Part shown: positions 22,557-39,120 of the stretch, piece after piece | Layout of the letters: every line of letters starts with the position of its first letter | Position numbering within the stretch: the stretch's first letter is position 1 | Source of the DNA: Lycocorax pyrrhopterus obiensis | Lineage: Eukaryota > Chordata > Aves > Passeriformes > Paradisaeidae | DNA length: 64,000 nt | Direction: 5' to 3' | Assembly: GCA_014706295.1 (NCBI GenBank) | Contig: JACSVZ010000012.1 | Coordinates: forward strand, 12,332,227 to 12,396,226 | The notes under the pieces: generated by a model | What the model saw: only the letters and a program-made list of their open reading frames with translations | What the model was told of the DNA's origin: nothing | Database searches by the model: none | Made by a program: the position numbers and the translations under genes

Positions 22557-25169
22557 CTATTAACTGGTAATGCAAATATATGCATTTTATTTTTAAAATC
22601 TGTCAAATGATTTAACAATAGCCAAGTTAGTGTGTGAGAAGGTTCTGATGTAATTTGGGAGCCACTTTGGGGCTCTCCTTATTTGAAGAAATAGGTGTTA
22701 ATGTAATATACACTAGATACACATTATTACATACACACGTGAACAGATTTCTGAATGTATATACAGAGCTGTCTAGAGCATTGATTTATAACTGATAGAA
22801 AATGGTCAAAAATTCAAAAGTCATCAGTGTTGCCATATATTTTAGCCAAGCTTTCTTCATTATTATTACACATTCAAACAAGCAGAAATTTGTAGTATGA
22901 AACTTGCATTATTTTAGGGTTTTCTCTTACGGAAGGACTCCCTTCTGCAAAATAATTTTATACTTTATGGTGGTGTTCTAATGTTATGGTTTTTTGAATA
23001 TGCAATTCCGTTTTTCTTAACTATTACGGCATGAGAATGAGATTACTTCTGTTGTTTTTGCAAGAAATTGTTTAAAACATTAACTATTAGAATAAAAAGA
23101 AAGAAAAAGAAACAGAAACAAAAACAATTCTAGCAATTCTTATGCCAAACTGCAGCTAGAAACAAATTTGAATTCTGATCCTGCAAACTTTGTTACCTGT
23201 ACTCAGTCTGAAACCACTTAGTAGTCCTTTCAGTTTCAGTGGGATTTTATGAAAACATAGATAAGCACTGCCAGGAATGGGACTTTAATCTGGTGCATCT
23301 TAATTCCTACAGAATGGACACGAAATGATCAGATTAAATAAAAAAAAATAGAAAAAGAAAGAACAGAAAAAAGATGTCCCTCTCATTCCTAATATTTTTT
23401 TTCCTTAACTTTCTATTTAATTGAGAGAATCTAAAGGTACTTCTGCAAATCAGAATATTATGTGGCTGTACCTGAAATGACTCTGACCAAGGTGAGAAGC
23501 AGCAGCCCTGAGCCGTGAGAGGCACCCCAGCCCTGCCTCAGGCACCTTCAGCAGCTCCCCTGGAGACAGCTGGGATGCAGCACCGATGGTGCAGGAGCGT
23601 TTATTAACAACAGTCTGGCCTGACAAAGGCTGTAACTGAGGCAGTGATGTTAAAACCCAGCTAGGAAAACCTTTTCCTTCTGAAATCCTTTCTAGGATCT
23701 TGCCTTTAGCGCAAGGCACCGGGATGTTTTCGCTGCTGCGAGGTCAACATCAAAAAAGCTCAATTTGGAAACCCCTCCTCATGCCATCCCCCTACAACTT
23801 TAACAAAACCTTCCACTTACGCAGCCCAGCGGGGTGTGGTGGTTAAAATCCCCGTCTGGGTAAGATTTAGTGGCCAAACGAAAGTTTAAACTCCTACCGC
23901 GTGTGCTCAGCTCCACCCCATCAGCACAACCAGCAAAGGCGGCCAGTAGGGGATGGCTTTGGAAATTGGTGGGACTGTCCAGCAGCAGCAGGTTCTGGAC
24001 AATCTGTGCCTTTTGCAAACATTATTGAGCAACCATAATTTAAAAATAATAAATTCTGGCCAGAGTAGGAGATTCTGAGCCACCAAATTCCATCCATTTT
24101 TGTTGTTTACTGAAAAAGTGATGAATGTTCCAACTGAATTTGGGCTGGTAGGCAAGGGGACTAATTAATGTCTGAATAATAAACCAGGAGATTTCAGCTG
24201 TTCCATTTAGGTTAAAAAAAAAAAAAGTGAAGGCTTTATTTTCAGAAAATAAATATTTACAGAATTAAAAGATATCTGATTTAAGATAGATTTTTGATGT
24301 GTATGATTCTTAAAATATGACGGATTACGGTATGTCTAGAACAGGAATAACATTCCATCGCTAATAATAAATGATATATGAGTTACAGGAAGATTGAAAC
24401 ATTAGTGAATAAACTTTTTACTGTGTCTGACATGGCAAGAAAAGGAAAAAAGATATGCATATGACAGACATAAAGCCCTGTAATGCAGCTGACTTCACAG
24501 GTGAACACACTGGGCTACAGTTTTGCACCAGCTGATGCAGTCATAGCCATTCTATCTTGCTTTATTTCTTAAACACCGAATAAATTGAAGTATGCATTTA
24601 AGGCAAAGTAATTTTGGAAAAAAAAATTAAACGTTTGCAATACAATAAACATTTTTAATAAAATAAATGAATAAATGCTAAAATAGATTGTTTTCAAAGG
24701 GTTGGTGTACTAAGGCTTTAACTAAAGAGGAAAACATCTGCACTTAATCTGCAACAATCACATATTTTCTCAGCTAATCACAAAAGAGGATATTTATTAG
24801 ATATCGTTATCATCTTTCATTTCAATAAAGGAAAAAAAATACCTGTACTAATACAAACCTGCCTACAAATATCTATAACTATGGACTCATAAAATAAATG
24901 AAATAATTACCCTTAAAGAATAAAGACAGCGAAAATCAACATTCCCATAAAACAGATGACAGTTTGGAGTAGTTAAAATTACCCCCTTTAAAAGCTATGA
25001 GTCCAATGATTTTCATACTGCTTAGAAAACTGACTGACAGCTCAGAAGGTGTTCTCGCTAACATAAAATTTCAGACATTATTTTGTCACAGCAGTGCAGT
25101 TGTTTCCTTTTACTCATGTAAGCATTTTAAACAAAACAAAAAATTCCACAGGTGAATTAAACTGCTTAC

Positions 25170-25223
25170 CTTTGAGCCTCGCTCATTAAAAATAATTTCA
25201 ACATCTAAGATTTTACCAAATTG
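25170..25223 (-). CDS. RBFOX1: RBFOX1 coding exon, middle of RRM (54 nt)
   Basis: This microexon-sized exon encodes exactly 18 residues in phase 0, QFGKILDVEIIFNERGSK. It covers the end of RRM helix 1, strand 2 and the loop leading to RNP1. Its final Lys is the first residue of the RNP1 motif KGFGFVTF, so RNP1 is split across an intron. The acceptor is TCTTTGCAG at 25224-25225 behind a pyrimidine-rich stretch; the donor is AAG|GTAAGC at 25169-25168. The encoded peptide is identical in all three vertebrate RBFOX paralogues, so the paralogue call rests on neighbouring exons. Confidence 0.98.
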
Positions 25224-27928
<2,705 letters not shown>

Positions 27929-30900
27929 CTAAAAGGGTAAAGCAAAATAAAGCACACCGTAAGTATTTCTGGCACTTTTAATACAAGGGGGTGGGCTTAA
28001 ATTCTCCAAAAAAACCCAACTAAAAAGCAGTTAAATCTGCTCCAAGGTACTGAGGAATACCAGAAGTTTAAACACATTAAAATCAAACCCATTTCTGTAT
28101 CTGCATCAACAGCATACGTTCTCAGTGATAATATGTATTTGGAATAAAATGGAGAATAAGTAGATTATTATTTGTAGATTTTTTTTTTTTTAGCTATTTT
28201 TAAATAATGAATAAATAGAGCTCCCTATAAGACTGTAGAAACTCCTTTAACCTCTTCTGTGTTTACCAAGGTAAGGAACTGAATCTGCAGTCCAAATGCT
28301 GCCTGCTAGCAGAGCAAGCCAGACACTTTGAAATCAGATTAGTGCTTTCATTCAGAGGCCACTGGGACTTCTCCACAGGAGGCAGGTAACACATCTCATC
28401 CTAGTTGCCGTTTCATAAGCAGTGCTGATGGGCACTGGAGGGTCATTCTGTCCAGATAAATGGTGACCATTACGGAAAAGGCCTTGAGTTGTGAGAGAGA
28501 ACAGAAGTTTAATCAGTGCTGAAGGTTGCCTGACAGAAAAGTAAGACCCAGAAACAAAGTTTTACAGATTCTCTTCCTCGCCAAAATGAGGTTATGTCAT
28601 GGTACTTCTCACAGGGACACTGTTCCCTGGTTTTAAAATTCTGCTTTAAAATTGAAGGACATTGCCGTGTATTATGATTTAACAAACAAATTATAAACCC
28701 CCAGTGAGATCAGGAAAAGAATATAAAATGCCCCTCATCCAAAAAGTAAAACTGACCAATGCTGGTCTATCAGTACGTTATAGAAATTACTCATCTCCGT
28801 TCTTTAATTACACCCTACAGTGCCTAATTAATTACTGCTTGTACAGCACATAGTCATTAGACAAGATTCTGCATGGGTATGTGAAAACAGCACAGTCATA
28901 CTCGTCTGCACTGGCAGAGGGGTTCGGGAGAATAGAAGGGGAAAGAAAACAGTTGAATGAAAAACTACAAGGATGATCTGACAGACATTACTCCATTTGC
29001 TCTGTCCTTCCTCTTCCTTCTGACCCCGCTGTTTTTCTAAGTATTCCTCTTTATCTTGTGTTCTAATGTCACATTCAGTTTGTCTTTCTGACTTTTTTCA
29101 TTTAAAGAAAGAAAAGAAGAAATTGCCCATTTCCTGCTAGTATGAAACTTCTTTTAAAAGACAACAGTTTAAGCAACACAAAAATGGTTAAATAAAACAA
29201 ACCTTACCACACAGTTTTAGTACCCACAAGCCTGTTGAAGAGGAAGCAAAAGAACTCAAACAGAACACAACATTTACATCAGCAATAACTACATACAAAT
29301 TGAATTGTAGCAAGTTAAATTCAACAGTATCTTCCCTAGGGAATACAAGTGTTCTCAAAGTAAAAGTATTAACATCTATATTGCCAATAATTCTGTGCTA
29401 AGAACACTTTATAAATAAAGGTCCTTATTTCTGCAGCAGCTTCAGCCCAGCAGCAGCATCTTTGATATTTCATGGGATGCAATGAGACTCACACAAACAC
29501 AAAATCTGTGTGCACTGAAGAAGCATTTGTAAGTGATCCAAACAAATAATGGGATCAGATCAAGCGTAAACCTAAAACTGAGTCAGTGCCACCACATCTC
29601 TTTGTCTGCTACTCCCTGAACTCCCAGGCAAGGGCCCACAACCTAAATAATTTATCAATGTTTTGTGATTTAAATAGAAAATATGGTATATAGCTGTCAA
29701 GAGACAAAAATGTTCCATGCTAATCTATTGTTATCTAAAATAAACTAAAAAAACCTGAAATTTAGATTTTGAGGTAACTGTTCCATCCAGAGACACCACA
29801 GAGATTATCTTCTACCTTCGGGCATAAAAGGAGAGAAACATGAAAGAAATTTGGTATGTGAGAGCAGGTGGGGGATGACAGACTGGAAACTCTTGAAATA
29901 CAACATTCCAGAAGAATTTGAGGTCAATTAGATTAATCTGAAACGAATTAAAGAATTCTGAAGGTGCTGTTGAGCTTCAGAAACAGAGGGAGCCCCAGGA
30001 AGAAATTATATAATCAGCGTCCTGTATAAATGCAAATTGAAAAAAGTAATCTCTGTTCATTGTATCAATAGAAATGAGGAGTAGGAGGGTGAACTGAGCA
30101 CCAGGAACATCCCAAAACACTGGGAGAAACTTCCCTACTAAGCAGCTGAACAGACTATGGTCAACAACATCCAGTGAGGTTTCTGAAGATGGTGCTAAAA
30201 TGGAGCTTCAAATTATGGGTGAAGAGGATAAATCCAGGCACTGTTATTTTCTGGGCCTTTGGTTGGTTTTACCACTTTTAAAAGTCATTTTTATTCTATG
30301 AAGCCTCAAATTTACACTCTCAGCACAGAATGTCTCAGAGTCTGGGCAGCGAGGACTGAAAACAAGAAACTTCAGCAAGGCACTGTCATCAAAAATTCAT
30401 ACCTGTCCATGACCCTCAAGATCCCTGGGGCAGAATTAACAGGGCTAAACCATTTAAAACATATTAAAAGGCTTGACAATGCATCAGTCTCTTTACAAAG
30501 CACATTATCATCCAGAAATCCACGGGTGTGCCCGGGAGATCTGCGCAAGGATAACTGCAAACTGAAATTGGGATGTGAAGATTATGCAAAAATTTCCAAG
30601 TAACACCAAGGACGGAAAACACACATGGGGCAGAGGACAGGCTGGATTTTGAAAAATCCCAGCCAGGCAACTTTCAGAGCTCTGTGGACTCACAGAACCA
30701 GAATGTAATTTACCTTACACATACATAATACATTTCAAGAGAATATCTTCACTGCTGGAGGACCTGAAGAGTGGTGTTTGATATTCCTTTAAAAATTAAT
30801 TGAAGTGAGGAGGTGGCATTATCCTTCCTCCATCCCTGCAGTCTTGCATGCAATCAGACTGCTTTCTGGTCTCTATTCCACCACACATTTGCAATTATAA

Positions 30901-33900
30901 AATATTAAAGAATCTTAATATATGATAGTCTTAAAACTTATAATGAAAGTTATAAATACAGAATGCAGAAATAGAAGACCAAATTCTCACTCACAGCAAA
31001 ACAAACGGAGGTGATCTCCCTTTACTTCAGTGAGGTACTGAAGGCTTAAGTGTTCAAATAAATTAGAATTGAAACCATTCTTACAGGTAACCAAACCCAT
31101 ATCAAAGATGGCATTTCAGAAAATTATTTTTTTTTCATATAAGATAATTTCAGTATAAACATTTGGTATCCTTTTAAACTAAATTCATCATCAGGAGAGT
31201 TAATATCTATTGTTTTCTAGAGAAATTCTTTATCTTTAGCAAAATACTTTTATTTTTGTTTCCTTAACTCAGTTCTAGAAACAGAAAACTTCAAACTTCT
31301 ATTAATTAAAAGACTTCACTCAAGTTCTTAAAGACTTCACACTGAAGTAAAATTGTTGAAGCAATTTTTCTGGTTTCTCTTCCTAGCTTTTTTCCTGAGA
31401 ATTTAGGAAACAAAAATTACACACATGAGGAAAATACGAAACCAAATATTTGTTTGGATAAAATAAATTTGACAATTTTTTATTTGGGAAAAAAATATTA
31501 ACTCCCCGACACCCGCATCTCTTCTTTTAAGGCCTTTTTAATCCAATATTTGCAGCAAATTTAAATCAAAAGTACATTCTAAAGCCTTCATGCAGCCTCA
31601 AATCCAGCCCCATTTCCCAGCTGACTCCTCACTGGACACTGGAGTCTCATCTGCCACCTTCAGCTCTTGTGGCAAAGGCACCGCACGCAATAAAACAATG
31701 AGCAGTGAACCCGAAATCAGAGAGGGCCTTGTGCACATTGCTTGGGTGGAAAAAAACCCCATTGCATTCTCCTTCCTGGCTAATACAAATTCTCTGTGTC
31801 CCTTTCCATCCATCACTGCAGACAGCCAGCCCTGGAATGTTTCTTACACAGGAATTGTTAGAGTTTCACTTTCCCTCCATTCTTTTGCACTGACTAATAT
31901 CTTTCATTCCCTACAAAACAATGGTGGGGTGGACAAAATCTTTCACCCTCAAATCCTGTTTCCAATGCAATGAAATGCTGCCACAGAAGAGCTGTTTGCA
32001 CTCCACTACAAGAAGAACACTGTCCTCAATCTCGGCTTGTAAAGAGTGAATGGAACATAGAGTGCAGGAATGCCCAAAATAGAACTAAACCTTTTATATC
32101 TTTCTGGACAAAATAAGTTGTATTGGAACATGAGAAAGCTTTACCGAGTCCTGATCATTCTGCTGTAATCTCTAAACAAATACAAATCTGTTGCATATCT
32201 TTTAAACCCACACCAAGTGTAGAGGAAGAGCAGCCTAATTCTAGCAGGAATAACCTGTAAACTATTTACAGGGAGAAAAGGAAGAGGAAAAAAAAGGAAC
32301 AGATTATTTTTTAAAAATATGAATAATGCTAAATTAGGTGCTGAATATCTCATGTATACATGCCAGCACAGGGCAAAGCTCTTCAGAATTTTAAATTTAG
32401 CAAAAAAGAAAGCACTCATTGAATTTTTTAATAAATGCTCAAAACAGCCCCCTGTTTTTTTCCTGCTGCACCAATCAAGTTATTTCTCAGAGAGAAAGAG
32501 CTTGTGAATGTCTTCTAGGCATTATTTGATTAAGTTGACAATATTATGTGAGCAATGGTTGGGTGCCCACTGTGCTGTACTTTTGACCAAATTGATTTGT
32601 GTAATGAACACTTGCTCTGTCTCTTCTCCAGCCCGAACAGGGCTCTTGATTTAACCGGTGGTGCTGGAAGCCAAGTGAATTTACAGCCCCCACAGTCATT
32701 CTCTCTCAATCTGGAGAGAATAGCAGCAGCAGTACATGAGCAAGCATAATTCAATACATTGTGCTATAAGCGCAGAAAATAATATCAGAGCTCTGCAATA
32801 TACCTGTTTGATTTGATTTGTAAACCCGATAAAAAAAGCAATCGAGAAAAGTTCAGCAGAAAATATATATATACGTCCTGAGCAAAAATATAACCATGCC
32901 CAATGTGTACAAACTGAAAAAATCATGCATAGTAAATCAGCTTCATACTTCCCTTAGATAATATTGCACATTTTCCATCTTAAAAGGGTCTAGATTCTGG
33001 AAAGTTACCTTTCCATTAAAAAGTGAGCAAAGAGAATAATTTAAAACCGAGTTTGGGACTTTCTGAAAATGCTGTTTCCCAGATACACCACTAAGAGAGA
33101 ACTGACAAAGTGATGGGCTTGTAGCTTTCCTGTTTTCCTAAGCAGATCGACTGATTAATTAATCATACTTGTTTTGATAAATTTATATTCTGAAAAGTCC
33201 CAGCTCTGCAACGTGCTTCCCAGAAGCATAACAACACAGAAAAAAATGGAGTTATAGATGCAAATCCATCTGTTTGGGCTTAAATGTTCACACAAAGATG
33301 TACACAGGAAAAATTTCTATCGTTGTGCTATTTCACAATGGTGATAAACATTACCAGATGTACCAGTGCCTTTTCTTGTGAACTGCATCTCTGTTATCCT
33401 TTTCTCATGAGCAAGATCAATAGTAAGGTCTCATTGCTTTCAGGATATTAAAAGTTGAGATTAATTCTTCAAATTAGTTCTAAAGATAAAAATATTTCAA
33501 GTAATTCATAGTGTGCAGCATGCAGCTCATGCCACATCCATTTAACCCCTTAAGAATCCTTTCCTGAAGAGAATGTGCACCGTTCCTTGTTCCGTTCTAG
33601 CTCAGAAAGCACACAGATGTTATGCAGAAAGAAATACAGAAATCAAATAATATAATCATGACTGCATTTGATCATTTGGAACTAGAAGATCATTAAGGTC
33701 ACTTTAACACTAACCCTTCTATGATTATGCTGCTAAATTTCTGGTGCAGCTGAATATCTCACACTCCAGAGATGCTTGGTTTCAGAGACACTGCGACTGA
33801 AACCCTGCAGGGCAAACCCTGACCCCCTTGTTTTTAATGGTAAAATTCCCTTTATTTCAGCTGGGTCACAACTTCACCCTGATGTTACACCCACGTGACA

Positions 33901-36874
33901 AACTGATTTCACCATTACCATTAACTTCACTCCATTTCCCAGATTACAAAAGGTATAACCATCCTGGTTTCATATCCTTTACAAAAACGTTTTACTATCC
34001 AAAGCACCAAATGCAAACTGACCAAAGCAATTACTGTGTGACCGTACCCTGGGGCAGCTCTGAAAGAACCAGACAGAGGAGCCAAGTCCCTGTCCTGAGG
34101 GCTGAGCTGTCCCCTCTCCAAAGTGCTGAGCTCTCACCCTGGCCGCTGGCCAGTCTGTTAATGCCTGAGAGCTGTCATCCCTTCCATTTCACTGCTGGCA
34201 AAAGTGTGCTGGATGTTCAGTTGTGCCTATTATTCATATTATAACAACGTACATCTTTCGGAGTTGAGGTGAGATGTGAGACACGCACGTTTGGCTTGCG
34301 AGCGACGCAGGCAGGGTGTCAGTGCACCTTTCGTAAGGGAGAGCACACAACCACCTCCCTTCTGGAATATTTTCTGTCAGAGGTCCTTGAGCAGTCAGAT
34401 GAATACAATTTACTCTCAGGAAGACAGTGTAAGGTGGCTGACTGTGACTGGGGCATTTGTTTTAGATATACTGCCACACACAAGCACACCCCGGTAGAAT
34501 CCCTTAATCCAATTTACTGACAAATGAAAAAGAACCTGAATAATTTTGTGCTTTGCTTCAGCAGTTTCTGACGTTCCACTATTGAACATGCTCTGGGGTT
34601 TCAGCATGCTGGGTATTGTTCAGGGCTGAAGACTTGCAAGCAGTAGTGATTATTTCTCTCATTTCTAGATGGATGCATTCTGGATGCTGATACCACAGGC
34701 TACAAGAAAGCACTGCTATTATTGTGATAGCTTATGCATAGAGAGCTAGCAGCCTAAATAAGAGATCATTAATTCTGAGGACAGATAGGAGCAATAAGAT
34801 GGGTTCCTTAAGCCTCTGCTACTGCAAGACAACCAAAGAGTAATTAATAACTTGGCTACATTAATTATTTCCCCAATTAATCTTCCTTAACAATATGGAA
34901 TATAGCCCTTATATACTGCTTTACATTGCCTTTGCTGGTTCATCATTTTTCTTCTAAAATATTCAGCAGGGTTCCAGGGAATAGCATATCAATCATGTCT
35001 GGAAGAGAATCACCAAAAGCCATGCATTTTTTGACTTCTGAACATGTCTCAAAACTTGGGCCAAATTTGCTGGCATAAAGAGCAGATATTATTTTTAAAA
35101 GAATATTTGTAATATGTTTTAATAGTTGTGTGTGACCGAGCAGTTGCCAAGTTCAGTTAAGGACATCCAGCTGACATCAGTGTATCAGTAACCTGAAATG
35201 GGAGAAGGAATGATAAAAGGTTGCCTCAATGCATTATTTATTGTTTGCATCCATTCAATAAATGTTTCTGACCACCTACTGGTCCCATCCACAACATCAC
35301 AACAGCAATTTACAAAACCTTTCCCTAATCAGCTTCACCCTGGCTCCATTAGCTAAGGAAATGCATACACATTATGCACATCTTTAGAAGTTCAAGCTAC
35401 ATATACTAAAACTCAATCATTGTGATATTTCCATAAGATAATATTAAAATAAATTCCTTGGATTTATCCCTAAAAAAAAATAGTAGACAGATTAGGAAAT
35501 ATTATACCGGTCAAAGGACGAAAGCATTAATTTAATCCAAATGAAAAACCTTAAGTGGTGATACAGAGCCACAAAGAAATACTCAATTGATTTTGTTATT
35601 CCTCTTTCATCTGTTAGTCAGAAGTCTGTTTTTTCTGATGTAATTCTTGTCGTTCCTTAAAAGGGCTTCAGTAGCAGGAAGAAAGTGTTCAAAATTTTCT
35701 TTCAGTGCTTGAAAGCTTAATATAAAATCCAGACAGACAGCCAATGAAAACATATTAAAAAACCCATGACAGTAAATATAGAAATCTCGATTGGAGTTGA
35801 TTAGAGGGTTTTTTATCATTTGAGTGGGAGCTGGAGCTTCACACTGCACAGGCTGGCTTAAAAAGCATTACCAGAACAAGATGCCACCAGTATCCTCAGC
35901 ACTAAAAAACGCCTTGCTCATGACATTTTCCCCCACAAATTGCTCAGCACATTTATGCTGCAGATTCATCTCTTATCTCTCTCCCACTGGAGCTTGTTTC
36001 CCCCTGTGTGTCTAAAAGGACACACCACGCTCGTGGTGTGGTTTCACGAGCACCTAAAGCCTCAACACCACACTCCTGCCCTTCCTGACACTTGGGGCTC
36101 GGCCTCCTCCCACCCACCCATCCAGATAAATTGGATTATATAAAATAAGATATAGAAAATTATATAAAATAAGACTTGGAAAGCTTCTGAAAGTATGAAT
36201 GGGGAATAGCTGTGGTATGTTCTAAATATGCAGAAATACAGATCTGCCGTCTGAGTAACAAAGTTTAAGGGAAGAGGGGTAAAATAGAGGCAGAAATGTT
36301 GAAAGGTTTTGTAAAACTTACAGGTAAATATACCTAATGGTTATAACAGTCCTTAAAACACCTTAAGTTACACTTTGATGGGGAATAAATCAGGACACGA
36401 TGCCCTTGAGAATAAGACTTTCTGACTGATGTAAAACTTGGCATATTGGCTTCTGGAAATCCACTGATTCTCCCCAAGTTCTCCTATCCAACTCAGTTAT
36501 TACCTTGATTTATGAAGAAATTATTCACAAAAGAACATAAATCAATACCCAGCAAGGCCACTGTACTTTTACCTGTGGTCATTCATTCATGCACAAGCAT
36601 TTCTGCTCTAATTCTTTTTTTTTTTTTTTAATGTTCTAATTAGATTAAAAATTCTTTCAAGTGTTATGCCTCGTAAGTCAACATTATAAAAGTCTGCAGT
36701 GCTGCAATAAAGCTTTTTAAACTTTTGTTCTGGCAGCAGGCTCTATCTGGACAAAATAACATTCAACATCTGCAACTACCTTGTACAATGCTGTGACATT
36801 TAACAATATTTGTCCAAATGAAAAATCACTAATTAAATACTGTGCTACACAGCTTCAGAGGACATTACTTCCTT

Positions 36875-36943
36875 AAAAAAAAAAGAAAAGGAAAGGAAAG
36901 GAAGGAAAGGAAAGAAGAAAAGGAAAGAAGAAAAGGAAAGAAG
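36875..36943 (+). repeat. Polypurine tract (A/G only, 69 nt)
   Basis: A run of A and G only, built from irregular GGAAA and AAGAA units. Long mirror-like polypurine tracts can adopt triplex structure; in the transcript it is a pure pyrimidine tract. Confidence 0.9.
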
Positions 36944-38394
36944 TGTCTTTAGACAGAACATTTGCAGGTTTGGCTACGAGTTGTTTACCCTCAGCTTGAA
37001 TCAATGCACACTAGTTCCTGGAATTCCCCCCTGAACTAGATTTATGTCATGCATGTAAAGTCCCTTTTTGTGAGAGTTGTGTTGACACAACCAACTGCTG
37101 AGTGAACTTGTGAGAGCAGAGTTTCATGCTGAGCGAGAATGGCTGATTGCTCCAGCTCCAGCTCTTGAAAAGAAAGAAAATGTGACAGCGTGATAAAAGG
37201 TTTTTCTTTGTTTGACCCCTCACCTACTGCTGGATCCCTACTGTGACTTTCCATTTGCTCACTTGAGTATCTTTGCCCAAAGAGTCAGTTCTTGAACCCT
37301 CTGAAACACAGAAGAATTTGAGGGTTCTCCATGTCACAAAACGACACTTTCTAAATGACACTGCTCTTTTTATACTGAGGTACTCACCAACTTAACAAGC
37401 AGCAGTTCAGCTCCTTGCAGGATAGTAATTTCTCAAACTTAGCTTAACACCACTGCATGAAAAACTAGCTGGATTTATTTGTCTTATTGGGTATGTTCGG
37501 TGGTCTGATATGTTAGCAGGTTGCAGCCAAATGCAAGCAGCATTTCCGAAGAGCTGGGACATTTTCAATGGAAGAGCTGGTCTGTGCCTGCTGTTCTCCA
37601 AAAGCAGTGTGCTTGAAGTTTCCCACTGGCACAACAGAGACAGAGAAGTCCACCTCAAGGAACATTATGCTTTACGTAAATAATTCTTTTTCATCCTTCT
37701 CTTCAAGCTCACCCACCACCTTTCCTTCACTAATGTGAAAGACAATTTAAAGTTTTGGGAAACACCCGTTTGTCCTTCCGTTCTCCCACTTCAAAAAAGA
37801 AATAAATAATCTAAAGAGTACTGAGACCATCATTTCAAATCTAGCTGTGAATGCTGATGTTATGGTGAATTCTGCTTGATCATATGAATACAGCTTGTTA
37901 CTGAGCTTCACAATGCAGCTCCCACTGCAGAATTGCTTTGATTACTGACACTCAAGTTTAAGGAAACATCTTCTGAAGAACTGGAAACAGGACTCAGATC
38001 CCCTGAAATCACGTTTCCTTTCCTGGAAAAGTTCCCAGGAAAGAGGGCAAAGAAAACACTCTAACAGCAAACCTGGAATCAGGAGGATTGGCACTGTGAG
38101 TTTAAAGCTAATTCCCATCTTTCCCTCTTGCTCACAACAAGCCTGCCACCAGACGTCTTCCCTTGTTCATCCTCAAGCACAGCAAGCAGACATTTCTCAG
38201 CCAAGATATTGCCATTTGCATCTAACATCTGTACAGAGAGGCCATTAGCCATCATAGTCTCAAGCAGTTTTGCTGTCTGCAGTTCCCTTCAGGAATCAGT
38301 ACAGGAGGGTACAGCCGTGCTCCCTCAGCTGCTGTGACACTGTTTCACCTCCCCTTGAGTTCTCAGAAAAGGGACTCGCTCAATTAATGCTGTT

Positions 38395-38955
38395 TATAGA
38401 TGAAACCAGGCAGGGTGCAGTGAGTGATACCCCAGAGGGTTGTGCTGCCACGCAGAGGGACCCTGGCAGGCTGGAGAAACAGGCAAGAGGAACCTCATGA
38501 AGCTCAGCAAAGAGCTGCACTTGGAGAGGAACAGCCCCACGTGCAGGGGAGTGAGTGGCAGAAGAGCAGTGCTGCAGGAAAAGAGTCCAAATGGAATAGG
38601 AGTCAACAACAGGCGAGGGATGGGAGCATCTGGCAAACAAGGAGAGAATGAGAGAGCTGGGACTGTTCAGCCTGGAAAAGAGAAGGCACAAATGCCTGAG
38701 GGGACGGAGTAAGGACAAAGGAGATGCACTCTGGCCAGTGGTGCCCAGTGAGGGAACAAAAGGCAATGAGCAAAAGCTACAGTCCAGGACATTCTCTGTA
38801 GAAGCTGGGAAAAGCTTTTCCTGTGAGTGATCTAACATTGGAACAGACTTCCCAGAGACCTCATGGAACTCCCTCCCTGGAGGAGTTCAACACCCAACTG
38901 GACACAGTCCTGAAAAACCTGCTCTAGTTGATCCTGCTTGATTTCTCAGCAGATC
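38395..38955 (+). mobile_element. CR1 LINE fragment (3' portion, diverged)
   Basis: Plus-strand text follows the avian CR1 3' region in order. Recognisable phrases are a 'GGACAGGCTGGA'-like segment, AACCTCATGAAG, GAGAGCTGGGACTGTTCAGC with CTGGAAAAGAGAAGGC, CAGTGGTGCCCAGTGAGGGA, CATTGGAACAGACTTCCC and GGACACAGTCCTG. Internal segments are missing and the terminal 8-bp repeat is not seen, so both ends are approximate. No intact reverse-transcriptase frame remains; open frames here are chance. Confidence 0.85.
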
Positions 38956-39040
38956 GAGGCCAGGTCCAGTGACAACAACCAGCCTTGTACTCCCCAGGTA
39001 AGCAGTGATAGAGCAGGAGCAAGGTCAGAACAGGACAGCA

Positions 39041-39120
39041 GTCAGTGGGTCAGGGTCCTGTCCAGCGGGTCAGGGTCCTGTTCAGTGGGTCAAAGACCCA
39101 TTCAGAGGGTCCCACAGCAG
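39041..39120 (+). repeat. 20-bp minisatellite, four diverged copies
   Basis: Four units of about 20 bp, typified by GTCAGTGGGTCAGGGTCCTG; the first two copies are closest and the last two diverge. It starts 85 bp after the CR1 fragment at 38395-38955. Confidence 0.85.

Larger units (their letters stand above)
19981..25169 (-). other. RBFOX1: RBFOX1 intron (5.2 kb)
   Basis: A phase-0 intron interrupting RNP1. The 800 bases nearest the 93-nt exon carry TGCATG motifs at 19984-19989, 20013-20018, 20106-20111, 20365-20370 and 20754-20759. A perfect inverted repeat with an adjacent direct repeat lies at 22491-22556. A more GC-rich stretch at about 23470-23740 has no recognisable identity. No other features seen. 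Confidence 0.92.

Noticed and set aside
32600..32760. Plus-strand acceptor-like TCTCTTCTCCAG followed by an open stretch
   Set aside because: Opposite strand to RBFOX1, no donor of quality and no recognisable coding sequence.
33828..34244. Plus-strand open frame of 138 codons
   Set aside because: Longest clean frame in the large intron, but low-complexity Leu/Ser/Pro composition, no recognised motif and no gene context; probably chance in a GC-richer patch.
38380..38838. Minus-strand open frame of 152 codons
   Set aside because: It is the antisense of the CR1 fragment and does not encode a CR1 protein.
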